Made by a program: the position numbers and the translations under genes. Of a stretch of DNA of 64,000 nt, positions 24,495 to 32,841 are shown one piece after another. This DNA comes from DASSUW01 sp963803335 (lineage in GTDB: Bacteria > Actinomycetota > Thermoleophilia > Solirubrobacterales > Solirubrobacteraceae), in assembly GCA_963803335.1 (NCBI GenBank), contig CAWDME010000011.1, forward strand, positions 1 through 64,000, written 5' to 3'. Each line of letters starts with the position of its first letter. Within the stretch, counting starts at the first letter, position 1. Under the pieces are notes generated by a model. It saw only the letters and a program-made list of their open reading frames with translations, was not told the DNA's origin and did not search any database.

Positions 24495-25387
24495 CGGCGT
24501 GCGGCGAGGTTGGCGCCGATCAGCGCAGCCACGGTGAGGGCGGCGCCGCCGAGCTCCGCCGCGTCCGGCTGGTAGCCCCGGACGATCGCGATCACGAACG
24601 CCACCACCGGCACGAGGTTCATGAACAGCGCGGCGTTGGGCGCGCCGAGCCGGCGCACGCCCTCGTTCCAGCAGAGCACCGCGGCGAGCGCGCCGATCAC
24701 GATCACGTAGATCATCTGCCACCAGATGGCGCCGACGTCGGCGAGCGACGGCGCGGCGTACCAGCCGGCGACCGTCGCCAGCTCGGTCACCGCCAGCACC
24801 GTGATCGTGCCGAGGCTCGCGCTCAGCGCCGTATAGCGCAGCGCCGAGTAGCCCGTGAAGCGCCGCGCGCCGAGCGTGTAGACGACGAAGCTGGCGGTGC
24901 CGGCCAGGACGAGCAGGTCGCCGCCGTTGATGCCGCCGTTGAAGACCGCCGCCGGGTCGCCGCGGCCGATGACCATGAGCACGCCCAGGAGCGCGAGGAT
25001 CACGAAGAAGAACGTGACGCGCGACGGTGCTTTGCGGGCCAGCGCGGCCGAGGCGAGCAGCGTGATCAGCGGGCTCGTCGCCACGATCAGCGCCGCGTGC
25101 TCGGGCGTCGTGTGCTCGAGCCCGGCAAAGGCGAGCAGATTGAACCCGGCGATGCCGGCCGAGCCGAACAGGAACAGCTCGAGGCCGCGGCCGTCGAGCC
25201 GCAGCGCACGGCGGCCCTCGAACGCCAACAGCAGCGCGAGGAAGCCGAAGCTCGCGACGAAGTAGCGGATCGCCGTCAGGTGGAACGGATCGACGTGCTT
25301 GATCGCCGAGTCGGCGATCGGGAACATCGCGCCCCAGCCGAAGGCCGGGACGAGGCTGGGGAGGAATTTCGATGAACTTCGAAACAC
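24419..25387 (-). CDS. DMT-superfamily (EamA) transporter
   Basis: A 322-residue membrane protein with ten predicted helices in two EamA repeats (about 10-140 and 155-300). Typical features are FGWGAMFP in helix 1, SPLITLLASAALARKAP at the end of repeat 1 and the second-repeat FMNLVPVVAFVIA. It probably exports a metabolite or amino acid. The start is GTG 25387. TACCCT ten bases upstream suggests a leaderless transcript. It is divergent from an ArsR regulator across 44 bases containing palindromes, so that regulator likely controls it. Its 3' end overlaps the DAHP synthase gene by 76 bases. Confidence 0.85.
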   Translation of the reverse strand: MFRSSSKFLPSLVPAFGWGAMFPIADSAIKHVDPFHLTAIRYFVASFGFLALLLAFEGRRALRLDGRGLELFLFGSAGIAGFNLLAFAGLEHTTPEHAALIVATSPLITLLASAALARKAPSRVTFFFVILALLGVLMVIGRGDPAAVFNGGINGGDLLVLAGTASFVVYTLGARRFTGYSALRYTALSASLGTITVLAVTELATVAGWYAAPSLADVGAIWWQMIYVIVIGALAAVLCWNEGVRRLGAPNAALFMNLVPVVAFVIAIVRGYQPDAAELGGAALTVAALIGANLAARRQATRRPVRAAWAPTRSAKPAKSRA

Positions 25388-25397
25388 TGGTCGGCGC

Positions 25398-25419
25398 AGG
25401 GTAGCACGAATGCTACGAT
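25398..25419. promoter_or_regulatory. Divergent promoter/operator of DMT transporter and ArsR gene
   Basis: GTAGCA-CGAA-TGCTAC (25401-25416) is a perfect inverted repeat. It overlaps the minus-strand -10 TACCCT (25403-25398) and the plus-strand box TACGAT (25414-25419). An ArsR dimer bound here would block both directions. Confidence 0.5.
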
Positions 25420-25431
25420 GGTGATCGAACT

Positions 25432-25764
25432 ATGGGCACGGTGACCCATCCCTCCTGTAACGACGTCGACCTCGCGAGTGTGATGGCCGCATTGAGCGAC
25501 CCCGTCCGGGTGTCGATCGTCCGCTCGCTCGCCACCGCCGGCGAGTGCGCCTGCGGCACGCTGGACCTCGGCGTCTCGCCCGCCACCCGCTCGCACCACT
25601 TCCGGGTGCTGCGCGAGGCCGGCATCACGCTGACGCGGCCGGAGGGCACGCACCGCTACGTGTCGCTACGGCGGGAGGAGCTCGACGAGCGCTTCCCCGG
25701 CCTGCTCGCCGCGATCCTCGCCGCCGCCGAGCGCGAGGCCGTCTACAGCAGCCCCGCCTCGTAG
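25432..25764 (+). CDS. ArsR-family winged-helix regulator
   Basis: A 110-residue transcription factor with LSDPVRVSIVRSLA (helix 1-2), a recognition helix in SPATRSHHFRVLREAG and a wing TRPEGTHRYVSL. The segment GECACGTL sits where metal-sensing members carry ELCVCDL, so a thiol or metal input is possible, though many family members with such residues sense no metal. It is divergent from the DMT transporter and probably represses it and itself through the palindrome at 25401. The last seven codons overlap the convergent response-regulator gene. Confidence 0.85.
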   Translation: MGTVTHPSCNDVDLASVMAALSDPVRVSIVRSLATAGECACGTLDLGVSPATRSHHFRVLREAGITLTRPEGTHRYVSLRREELDERFPGLLAAILAAAEREAVYSSPAS

Positions 25765-26387
25765 GCCAGCGCCACCGCCTGCACCCGGTCGCGCAGGCCG
25801 AGCTTCTGCAACACGTGGCGCACGTGCGTCTTCACCGTCGCCTGCGAGATCACCAGCTCGTCCGCGATCTCCGCGTTCGACAGCCCGCGGCCGACCAGCC
25901 GAAGCACCTCGGCCTCGCGCTCCGACAGCTCGGCGAGCGGCCCGTCGAGCCGCGCGGCGCCCGGCGGCGGACGGTGCACGAAGTGCTCGACGAGCCGCTG
26001 CAGCACGGTCGGGGCGAACAGCGACTCCCCGGCGGCCACGGTCCGCACGGCGTCGACCAGCCGCTCGCGGCCGGCGTCCTTGAGCAGGAACCCGCTGGCG
26101 CCGGCGCGCAGCGCCTCGTAGACGTACTCGTCGAGATCGAACGTGGTCAGCACGAGGACGCGGCTCGGGAGCCCGGCCTGCGCGATCCGGCGGGTCGCCT
26201 CGATGCCGTCCATCTCCGGCATGCGGATGTCCATGAGCACGACGTCGGGACGCGCCTCGCGCGCCAGCTCGAGCGCGGCGCGCCCGTCGGCGGCCTCGCC
26301 GCGGATCTCGAACCCGGCGAGCTCGAGGATCAGGCGGAAGCCGCTGCGGACCAGCTCCTGGTCGTCGGCGAGCACAATGGAGGTCAT
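25743..26387 (-). CDS. NarL/LuxR-type response regulator
   Basis: A 214-residue regulator. The receiver has acidic residues in VLADDQ, phospho-Asp in VVLMDIRMPEMDG near 54, T in LVLTTFD and K in FLLKDAG. It is followed by a LuxR helix-turn-helix (about 148-205: LSEREAEVLRLVGRGLSNAEI then QATVKTHVRHVLQKL). It is phosphorylated by the kinase encoded just upstream (ATGA overlap) and very similar to the regulator at 42014-42688, which belongs to a separate pair. Confidence 0.92.
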   Translation of the reverse strand: MTSIVLADDQELVRSGFRLILELAGFEIRGEAADGRAALELAREARPDVVLMDIRMPEMDGIEATRRIAQAGLPSRVLVLTTFDLDEYVYEALRAGASGFLLKDAGRERLVDAVRTVAAGESLFAPTVLQRLVEHFVHRPPPGAARLDGPLAELSEREAEVLRLVGRGLSNAEIADELVISQATVKTHVRHVLQKLGLRDRVQAVALAYEAGLL

Positions 26388-27418
26388 CTGAGCGGGAGCT
26401 CCGCGCTCACCTCGAAGCCGCCGCCGGCGGCCGGGCCGGTGCGCAGCCGCCCGCCGTGGATGCGCACGCGCTCGCGCATGCCGACCAGGCCGTGCCCGTC
26501 GCCGCGCCCGTTCGGGCCGGGGCCGTGATCGCGGACGAGAACCGTCAGCGAGTCCGTGGCCCAGGTAAGGCGCACGGTCGTGGGCGCCGACCCGGCGTGC
26601 TTGCGGACGTTGGTGAGCGCCTCCTGCACGATCCGGTACGCCGTGAGGTCGAGCGAGGCGGCGACCGGCACCGGCTCGCCCTCCTGCTCGAAGGTGACAT
26701 GTCCGGCACCGGCGAGGAGCCCCGGCAGCTGTGCAAGCCCCGGCTGCGGGCCGCGCTCGTGCGTCTCGCCGAGCACGCCGACCATCCGCCGCATCTCGGC
26801 CAGCGCGTCGTGCGCGGAGCCGCGGATGCTGCGCAGCGGCGTCGCCGCCCGCGCCGGGTCGTGCTCGAGCGCCGCCTCGGCCGCGTCGGCCTGCACGGCG
26901 ATCACGCTGACCCCGTGCGCGACGACGTCGTGCAGCTCGCGCGCGATCCGCGCGCGCTCCTCGGCCACCGACATCTGCCGCGTGCGCTCGCGCTCCCAGC
27001 GCACGAAGCGGCCGACGGCGACCGGCACGGTGACGGCGAACACCGTCCCGAGCCACTCGCCGATCGGCTCGTCGTCGCGCAGCAGCGGCCAGATCGACAC
27101 GCCGAACAGCACCACCGGCGCGATCGCCACCAGCCGCACGTCGTCCACCTGCACGGCAAACGAGTAGAGGAGCAGGAACACGGCGACGTAGCCGACGATC
27201 AGGTAGCCGTCGGTCGGGATCAGCCACGGCACGGTGCCCACGATCAGCGCCCGCACCGGATTGGCGTGCCGGAAGGCGATCGGGATCGTGCTCAGCAGGG
27301 CGACGACCACGCCGACCGGGCGCGGCGCGATCGGGAACGCGAGCACCTGGGCGAGCGACACGGCCGCCAGCGCCGCCGCGACAACGGCGTCGATCCGTCG
27401 CGTGGCGAGCGCTGGCAT
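26384..27418 (-). CDS. DesK/NarX-type sensor histidine kinase
   Basis: A 344-residue kinase with four or five N-terminal transmembrane helices (about 12-135) and no large sensor domain. A HisKA_3 dimerisation helix carries ARIARELHDVVAHGVSVI with the phospho-His near 180. The HATPase domain shows AYRIVQEALTNVRKHAG, VRDHGPG and GHGLVGMRER. It pairs with the overlapping NarL-type regulator. I start at ATG 27418, whose N-terminus (MPALATRRIDAVVAA) fits the family. Confidence 0.9.
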   Translation of the reverse strand: MPALATRRIDAVVAAALAAVSLAQVLAFPIAPRPVGVVVALLSTIPIAFRHANPVRALIVGTVPWLIPTDGYLIVGYVAVFLLLYSFAVQVDDVRLVAIAPVVLFGVSIWPLLRDDEPIGEWLGTVFAVTVPVAVGRFVRWERERTRQMSVAEERARIARELHDVVAHGVSVIAVQADAAEAALEHDPARAATPLRSIRGSAHDALAEMRRMVGVLGETHERGPQPGLAQLPGLLAGAGHVTFEQEGEPVPVAASLDLTAYRIVQEALTNVRKHAGSAPTTVRLTWATDSLTVLVRDHGPGPNGRGDGHGLVGMRERVRIHGGRLRTGPAAGGGFEVSAELPLR

Positions 27419-27428
27419 GCCGCCGAAC

Positions 27429-27821
27429 CTAACCGACGGCCAGCACGCGCGGGCGGACGGCCGCACGGATCGCGGTGGCGCCGAGCAGCAGGGTGCTGAC
27501 GACGATGCCGATCTGGACGAACCGCTCGCCGGCCGCGAGGTCGGCGGCATAAGAGCCGTCGGTCGTGCCGGAGAAGACGCTGATCAGGCACAGCAGCGCG
27601 AGCACGATTGCGCCGGCGCGGTAGCGGGTGGCGGCGAGCACCGCCAGGCCCTGGACGACGACGAACGGGAACGGCGCGTTGATCGCCGTGCCGTTCACCA
27701 GCTTGTCGCTGAAGCTGTCGTTCGCGACCAGAAGGCCGAGCACGTCGAAGACGAGCACGAGGGAGAAGAGCCGGGTGAATGTCATGCCCGGGATGCTGAG
27801 GCGCGCGCGGTCTCCTGCCAT
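27429..27821 (-). CDS. Small polytopic membrane protein
   Basis: A 130-residue protein with four predicted transmembrane helices and a short polar loop (FSGTTDGSYAADLAAGER). It has no recognised motif. It lies 10 bases upstream of the histidine kinase gene and probably shares its transcript, so it could be an accessory membrane subunit of the sensor. ATG 27821 abuts a 16-bp palindrome; ATG 27785, just before the first helix, is an alternative start. Confidence 0.5.
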   Translation of the reverse strand: MAGDRARLSIPGMTFTRLFSLVLVFDVLGLLVANDSFSDKLVNGTAINAPFPFVVVQGLAVLAATRYRAGAIVLALLCLISVFSGTTDGSYAADLAAGERFVQIGIVVSTLLLGATAIRAAVRPRVLAVG

Positions 27822-27836
27822 CAGCCCTAGGGCTGA
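27821..27836. promoter_or_regulatory. Perfect 16-bp palindrome
   Basis: TCAGCCCTAGGGCTGA reads the same on both strands, with no central spacer, so it is a poor hairpin but a good dimeric protein site. It lies between the nucleoside hydrolase stop and the ATG of the membrane protein 27429-27821 and touches that ATG. Confidence 0.45.
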
Positions 27837-27843
27837 TTCGCGC

Positions 27844-28773
27844 TCAGCCCAGCGAGCCGATCCGCTGTACCAGCAGGTCGATGAACGCGGGGGCGTCGAC
27901 CTCGGTCCCGACGTGCGCGTTCGGCTCGTTGCCGGTCACGTGCCAGAGGTCGACGACCGTCCGGCCGCGGCACAGCTCGCTCGCGCAGTCGACCGCGACG
28001 TGGCAGTGCTTGGTCCCCAGCAGGTCGGCGCGGATCACGTGGGCCACCGCCAGCGCGTCGTGCACCGGCGAGCCCGGGAGGTGATAGACCCGCGAGTGGA
28101 AGCGGTTGTAGAACGCGAACAGCTCGGCGACGACGGCGCCGACGCGGCCGCTCTGCTTGAGCGTGTCGGCATGTGCGGGCGTCATCAGCGCGCGGTGCGT
28201 CACGTCGAGGCCGACCATCGTGGTGGTGACGCCGCTGGCGAACACGCGCGCCGCGGCCTCCGGGTCGACCCAGATGTTGAACTCGGCGGCGGGCGTGATG
28301 TTGCCCTCGGCGATCGCCCCGCCCATCAGCACGATCCGCTCGATCTGGTCGGTGACGTCCGGGTGCTGGGCGAGCAGGAGCGCGATGTTGGTGAGCGGCC
28401 CGGTCGGGATGAGCGTGACCGGAGCGGGCGCGGCGCGCAGGGCGTTGGCGAGGAAGTCGACCGCGTGCGCGTCGACGACCGTGGCGGCCGGCGCGGGCAG
28501 GTCCGGCCCGTCGAGCCCGCTCGCGCCGTGCACGTGCGCCGCCACGCGCGGCTCCCGGGTCAACGGGCGGTCGGCTCCGCGCGCGACCGGCACCTCGGCG
28601 CGGCCCGCGAGCTCGAGGATCTTCAGCGCGTTGACGGTGGTGTTGTCCAGCGTCGTGTTGCCGTGGACGGTCGTGACGCCGAGCAGCTCGAGCTCCGGGC
28701 TCGCGAGCGCCAGCAGCAGCGCCATCGCATCGTCGTGCCCGGGATCGCAGTCGATGAGGATCGGCGTCGCCAC
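27844..28773 (-). CDS. Inosine-uridine-preferring nucleoside hydrolase
   Basis: A 309-residue calcium-dependent hydrolase that splits the N-glycosidic bond of nucleosides for salvage. The defining N-terminal DCDPGHDDA (Asp 9, 11, 15 and 16 region) binds calcium and ribose. TVHGNTTLD, VLMGGAIAEGN, AEFNIWVDPEAA and the later VHDALAVAH follow the family order, and length is typical. It has no signal peptide, so it is cytoplasmic. The start is GTG 28773. TAGTCT ten bases upstream overlaps the stop of the upstream secreted-protein gene. Confidence 0.9.
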   Translation of the reverse strand: MATPILIDCDPGHDDAMALLLALASPELELLGVTTVHGNTTLDNTTVNALKILELAGRAEVPVARGADRPLTREPRVAAHVHGASGLDGPDLPAPAATVVDAHAVDFLANALRAAPAPVTLIPTGPLTNIALLLAQHPDVTDQIERIVLMGGAIAEGNITPAAEFNIWVDPEAAARVFASGVTTTMVGLDVTHRALMTPAHADTLKQSGRVGAVVAELFAFYNRFHSRVYHLPGSPVHDALAVAHVIRADLLGTKHCHVAVDCASELCRGRTVVDLWHVTGNEPNAHVGTEVDAPAFIDLLVQRIGSLG

Positions 28774-28786
28774 GAGGCGCGGCAGA

Positions 28787-29284
28787 CTAGCGAGGGCCGT
28801 GCAGGATGGCGCTGTTCGCCATGCGTACGAGCCGGCGCTTCTCCTGCTTTGCGGTCCCCGCGTGGGCCTGGATCCAGTACAGAACGCCGCCCTGGCGCCA
28901 CTCGAGCATCGGCGGCGAGCACGAGGCGCCGCAGGTGAGACGCTTGAAGTGACCGGTGTGGCCGTGCGCGAGCTTGACCTTGGTCTTGAAGCTGGGCTTG
29001 GCGCCCTTGCGCGCGGCGAAGTCGGCGACGAAGCACGCCGTCGCGCCGCCGCAGTTGCGCACGGCGCCGATGCTCAGCGTGTAGCTGCGCTTGTGGCCGG
29101 CGCCGCTCGGGAAGTGCTTCTTGAACTCGGACCGGTAGCGCTGCGGGAGCAGCACCGGGATCGTCGTCCTCGCCTTGACCTGCGGCAGCACGTTCGCGAA
29201 CAGGTCCGGGAGGTCGATCGTCTTGGCCGGTGCGGCCGCGGGTGCGAGGAGCAGGGCGGCGACGGCGAGCAGGAGGGCTCTCAT
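28787..29284 (-). CDS. Secreted protein of unknown function (165 aa)
   Basis: A 165-residue exported protein with signal peptide MRALLLAVAALLLAPAAAPA. The mature part has an Arg/Lys-rich beta-type domain with two cysteine pairs (NCGGATAC and CGASC) and LYWIQAHAG near the end. It has no recognised family. TAGGCT lies ten bases before ATG 29284 with no Shine-Dalgarno, another leaderless candidate. It is followed directly by the nucleoside hydrolase gene. Confidence 0.6.
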   Translation of the reverse strand: MRALLLAVAALLLAPAAAPAKTIDLPDLFANVLPQVKARTTIPVLLPQRYRSEFKKHFPSGAGHKRSYTLSIGAVRNCGGATACFVADFAARKGAKPSFKTKVKLAHGHTGHFKRLTCGASCSPPMLEWRQGGVLYWIQAHAGTAKQEKRRLVRMANSAILHGPR

Positions 29285-29297
29285 GGCGGGCGCCAGC

Positions 29298-30431
29298 CTA
29301 CCGGCCGAGATCTGGCGGCTCGGACGGCGCCGGGACGAGGTCGCTCGCGAGGTCGGCGAGCGAGTCGGCGGCGATGTCGTTCGAGTGCATGAGGATCCGG
29401 GTGCCGTCGAGCTCGGCGCGCAGCTGCGCCGGCTGCCAGCTCTCGGCCGGGTCGCGGATCTCGATGGTGCGGCCGTCGCGCTCGACCTGCCTCCACGGCC
29501 CGGCACCGCCCGGTTCGTACTCCTCGTAATCGCCCGCCTGATCGGCCGCCAGTTCGACCACGTGGACCGAGTGCAGCCCGTCGCGGCCGCGATAGTCCAG
29601 GTGGACCGAGGGGGCGATCGGCGGTCGCTCGTTCTCGGCGGCGAAAGCGACCTCGGACTTCCACCCGCCGGGCAGCTGCGCCGCGATCCAGACCGTGAAC
29701 GGCGCCAGCGCGACGGCCTGCTCGATCGTCAGGTTGCGCTGGATGTGACCCTCGTCAAGGACGGGACGGACCTCCTCGCCCGGCGGCGGCGTGAACTCGA
29801 ACACCTCGTCGGCGAACGGCTCGCCGAACGCGACGTCGAGCACTTCGTAGATCGCGTACGGCTGCTCGCCGAGGCGCAGCTCGATTCGCAGCAGCGCCCC
29901 ATGCTCGGCGTCGATCGACAGCTGCATGTCGTCGGCTCCCTCGCCCGCGATCCGCACGAGCGGCCAGTTGTCGCTGTCCGCGCGCGGCACCGCCCGCACC
30001 TCGATCGTCTCTCTTCCGGCACGGTGTCCGCGTGCGAACTCGTCGTAGTCGAGCAGCCCGATGATCGGTGCGGGATTCACCAGCCACCACACCTCGTCGC
30101 CGACGCCGCTGCCGACCTCCGGATGGTCCTCGTTCGAGCGCGCCCCGTTGCGCGGGTCGTAGCTCCACCACAGCCGGCCGCGGCGGACGCTGAACGCCTC
30201 GCCGTCGCGGTCCTCGCGGGCGCGATCCGGGGGCGCGAGCCACACGCGGACGACGCATTCGCGCTCCTCGACCTCTTCGGCCAGTGGCCCGTACCTGACG
30301 ACGGTCCCGCGGCGCGACATCGACTCGTGCGTGCGCGCGACGTGGTTCCACATCCGCACCGTCGCGCGCACGGTCGAGACGCGGCCGCGGGCCCCGTGCA
30401 TGAGGGCGAGAAGGTCTCCGAGTTCGCTCAC
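29298..30431 (-). CDS. Hypothetical protein, LolA/sigma-regulatory-like fold possible
   Basis: A 377-residue acidic protein without a signal peptide or membrane helix. The N-terminal half (RVSTVRATVRMWNH, WLAPPDRAR, RRGRLWWSYDP, WLVNPAPIIGLLDY) has the strand pattern of LolA/RseB-like domains, which bind lipids or act in sigma-factor signalling. The second half repeats a similar pattern. This fold is my inference from strand order. The frame is open further upstream; I chose GTG 30431 because it avoids overlapping the FG-GAP gene and directly precedes the hydrophobic SELGDLLALMHGARG. Confidence 0.5.
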   Translation of the reverse strand: MSELGDLLALMHGARGRVSTVRATVRMWNHVARTHESMSRRGTVVRYGPLAEEVEERECVVRVWLAPPDRAREDRDGEAFSVRRGRLWWSYDPRNGARSNEDHPEVGSGVGDEVWWLVNPAPIIGLLDYDEFARGHRAGRETIEVRAVPRADSDNWPLVRIAGEGADDMQLSIDAEHGALLRIELRLGEQPYAIYEVLDVAFGEPFADEVFEFTPPPGEEVRPVLDEGHIQRNLTIEQAVALAPFTVWIAAQLPGGWKSEVAFAAENERPPIAPSVHLDYRGRDGLHSVHVVELAADQAGDYEEYEPGGAGPWRQVERDGRTIEIRDPAESWQPAQLRAELDGTRILMHSNDIAADSLADLASDLVPAPSEPPDLGR

Positions 30432-30438
30432 ATGGCGA

Positions 30439-31623
30439 TCATCCCGCGACGAGGTAGACCGTGTCACCCTCGGCCGCGGAGATCAGCAGGTCGATCCGCC
30501 CGTCGTGGTTGGTGTCGCCGACGCCGACGGCGTCGAAGCCCAGGTTCTCGCCCTCGGTGGTGGAGGTGATCGTGCGCAGGACGTTGCCCGTGCGGCCGGA
30601 GCGGACGTCGACGCGACCGGCGGCGGGTGCGCCGTCGCTCGCGGTGTACGAGCCGACCGCGAGGTCGATGCGCCCGTCGCGGTTGACGTCGCCGGCCTCG
30701 CGGCCCGGGCCGGTGCCGTCCAGCGTGCCGCCCGGCCAGCCGTGGATGAGCGAGCCGTCGCGGCCCGAGTACACACCCGCGAAGCCGTTGCCGCCGTTGG
30801 CGCCGTAGTCGCCGGCGTAGAGATCCGGGACGTGGTCGCCGTCGATGCGGCCGACGCCGGCGACGAAGAACTGGCCGAAGTTGGCCGCGCCGGGTGGTGG
30901 CGCGAGTGAAAACAGCTCGTGCGCGCCAGAGAAGACGTGCGCGCCGCCGGTGCCGTTCTCGGTGAGCGCGCCCACGATCAGCCGCCCGCCGCCGGCGCTG
31001 TCGGCGCCGGCGCCGAGGCCGGCGCCCGGAGCGCCGTCGTAGCGGCGGATCAGCTTGTAGGTGCGGCCGGAGAACACGTACGCGGCGTTGGCGCCCTGAG
31101 CGCCGACGAGCACGTCGTCCCAGCCGTCGTGGTTCTGGTCGCCCGCGCCGGCGACCGCGGAGCCCATCTGGTCGCCGGGCGCCGCGCCCTCGAACGTGTG
31201 CAGGAGCCGGCCGCTGCGGCCGGAGTACAGGTACGCGCGCCCTGGGCCGCCGCCGGTCTGGGAGACCGCGCCGCTGATGATGTCGTGCACGCCGTCGCGG
31301 TTGGTGTCACCGGCGTCGGCGACCGCGTAGCCCTGGTCGTCGCCGAGCGCGCCCGGGAGGCGGTAGATGAGGCGGCCCGTGCGCCCGGAGTACACCCACG
31401 TGTGCCCGCCGTCGGGTGTATTCACCTCGCCGAAGATCAGGTCGGTCACGTGGTCGCGGTCGATGTCGCCGAGCTCGCTGACCGCCCAGCCGAGGTAGCC
31501 GTTGGCCTCGCCGTGCCACTCGTGCAGCACCCGCACGTTCTCGACAAATCCGTTGCTCGCCGCCGCCGCGGCCGGCGCTCCCAGCGCCAGGCCGAGGGTC
31601 ACGAGCGCCACGCGCCACGTCAT
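30439..31623 (-). CDS. Secreted FG-GAP/integrin-alpha-type beta-propeller protein
   Basis: A 394-residue exported protein with a signal peptide (about 1-24) followed by seven similar units of about 50 residues. Each unit contains a calcium-loop pattern such as DIDRDHVTDLIFG, DTNRDGVHDIISG, DQNHDGWDDVLVG or DVNRDGRIDLAVG and a YSGRTGRL-type strand. These are FG-GAP repeats that fold as an integrin-like propeller and bind calcium, probably at the cell surface. ATG 31623 is chosen because AGGAGG lies seven bases upstream, one of the few strong Shine-Dalgarno sequences here. Confidence 0.85.
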   Translation of the reverse strand: MTWRVALVTLGLALGAPAAAAASNGFVENVRVLHEWHGEANGYLGWAVSELGDIDRDHVTDLIFGEVNTPDGGHTWVYSGRTGRLIYRLPGALGDDQGYAVADAGDTNRDGVHDIISGAVSQTGGGPGRAYLYSGRSGRLLHTFEGAAPGDQMGSAVAGAGDQNHDGWDDVLVGAQGANAAYVFSGRTYKLIRRYDGAPGAGLGAGADSAGGGRLIVGALTENGTGGAHVFSGAHELFSLAPPPGAANFGQFFVAGVGRIDGDHVPDLYAGDYGANGGNGFAGVYSGRDGSLIHGWPGGTLDGTGPGREAGDVNRDGRIDLAVGSYTASDGAPAAGRVDVRSGRTGNVLRTITSTTEGENLGFDAVGVGDTNHDGRIDLLISAAEGDTVYLVAG

Positions 31624-31655
31624 CACGCCGTCCTCCTGGTTGCCCAGGGCCGGTT

Positions 31656-32480
31656 CTATGCCGGGAGCGCGCGCGCCGCTTCCACGATCGTGCGCAGTTG
31701 CACGCCGCGGAGGGCCGAGGGCGGGCGCCCGAACGTCGCCCGGAAGCGATCGCAGAAGTGGCTCGGCGAGCAGTAGCCGAGCTCGACGGCGAGCCGGGAG
31801 AGGTCGGCGTCCGGCTCAGCGGCGAGCCGGTCGACGGCGGCGCGCAGGCGCAGCCCGTGGACGTAGCCCGACAGCGAGAAGCCGGTGCGCGCGCGGAACA
31901 CGCGCGCGAGGTGGAACGGCGAGACGTGCAGCGCCGCGGCCAGCGACTCGAGCGACAGCCGCTCGGCCATCCGCTCCGACAGCAGCTCCTGGGCGGCTTC
32001 GGCGAGCACGGCGTGCTCGGCCCGCGTACGGGCGCGTCGCGGGCCGCCGCCGGGGCGCCGGCCGGCGACCGCCCGACCGAGCAGTTCGAACGCGGTCTCC
32101 TCCGCCAGCAGCCGGTCGTTGTCGGGCTCGCCGAGGTAGCGCGCGAGGCTCACGGCGAGCAGGTAGGTGCCGGCGGTGGACGGCGCGGCCGGTGGCCGCT
32201 CGGGCAGCTCGCCGGTGACCTCGAGCCACAGCGACCGGTCGCCGCGCGCGTCGCGCAGGCCGCGCCGGTAGCGCTGATGCGGCTTGTAGAAGACGATGTG
32301 GTTCGGCGTCGCCAGCACCGGGTGGGAACCGTCCTGAGCGATCAGCACGTGCGTCCGTGGGAATACGACGTGCGCGCGGCTGCCGATGTCGTTGACCTCG
32401 TCCCACAGCCGGTCGCCGGACGCGCAGGAGAACTCGCCGAGCGTCAAATCCTTCGTCGCCAGCAGCACCCTCGAGAGCAC
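31656..32480 (-). CDS. AraC-family transcriptional regulator
   Basis: A 274-residue regulator with an N-terminal cupin-like effector domain (about 1-140) and a C-terminal double helix-turn-helix (about 165-265). The latter has LSLESLAAALHVSPFHLARVF and the family signature LGYCSPSHFCDRFRATFG. The GTG start at 32480 is supported by TAGTGT six bases upstream, which suggests a leaderless transcript. It is divergent from the TfoX-like gene, with which it appears to share a promoter core. Confidence 0.85.
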   Translation of the reverse strand: MLSRVLLATKDLTLGEFSCASGDRLWDEVNDIGSRAHVVFPRTHVLIAQDGSHPVLATPNHIVFYKPHQRYRRGLRDARGDRSLWLEVTGELPERPPAAPSTAGTYLLAVSLARYLGEPDNDRLLAEETAFELLGRAVAGRRPGGGPRRARTRAEHAVLAEAAQELLSERMAERLSLESLAAALHVSPFHLARVFRARTGFSLSGYVHGLRLRAAVDRLAAEPDADLSRLAVELGYCSPSHFCDRFRATFGRPPSALRGVQLRTIVEAARALPA

Positions 32481-32486
32481 GCGCCG

Positions 32487-32496
32487 ACACTACCGT
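32487..32496. promoter_or_regulatory. Overlapping divergent -10 boxes (TAGTGT / TACCGT)
   Basis: ACACTACCGT contains TAGTGT on the minus strand (32492-32487), six bases before GTG 32480. It also contains TACCGT on the plus strand (32491-32496), twelve bases before ATG 32509. The two boxes share the central TA, so one opening could serve both directions. Confidence 0.45.
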
Positions 32497-32508
32497 CACA
32501 ATCCGGAG

Positions 32509-32841
32509 ATGGCCTACGACGAGGCGTTGGCGGAGCGGATCCGGCCGCTGCTGGCCGCGCGCGGCGACGCGACCGAGCGGAAGATGTTCGGCGGCATCGC
32601 GTGGATGCTGCAAGGCAACATGGCGTGCGGCGTGATGGGCGACGACGTGTGCGTGCGGCTGGCGCCGGATGAAGCCGAGCGCGCGCTGGGCGAGCCGGAG
32701 ACGCGGCAATTCGAGATGATGAAAGGCCGCCCGGCGAAGGGCATGGTGGTGGTCGACGGCGCGGCCGTGGCGGAGGACGACGCGCTCGCCCGTTGGGTCA
32801 ACGCGGGCGTCGACCACGCGCTGTCACTGCCGCCGAAGTGA
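32509..32841 (+). CDS. TfoX/Sxy N-terminal-domain protein
   Basis: A 110-residue protein matching the TfoX N-terminal domain. It has ERIRPLLAARGDATERKMFGG, read here as IRPLLAARG plus KMFGGIAWML, then MACGVMGDDVCVRL and MKGRPAKGMVVV. In proteobacteria the full-length Sxy/TfoX regulates competence; single-domain actinobacterial members have no known role. GGAG precedes the ATG. The downstream GIY-YIG gene overlaps its stop (GTGA), so the two are coupled. Confidence 0.8.
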   Translation: MAYDEALAERIRPLLAARGDATERKMFGGIAWMLQGNMACGVMGDDVCVRLAPDEAERALGEPETRQFEMMKGRPAKGMVVVDGAAVAEDDALARWVNAGVDHALSLPPK

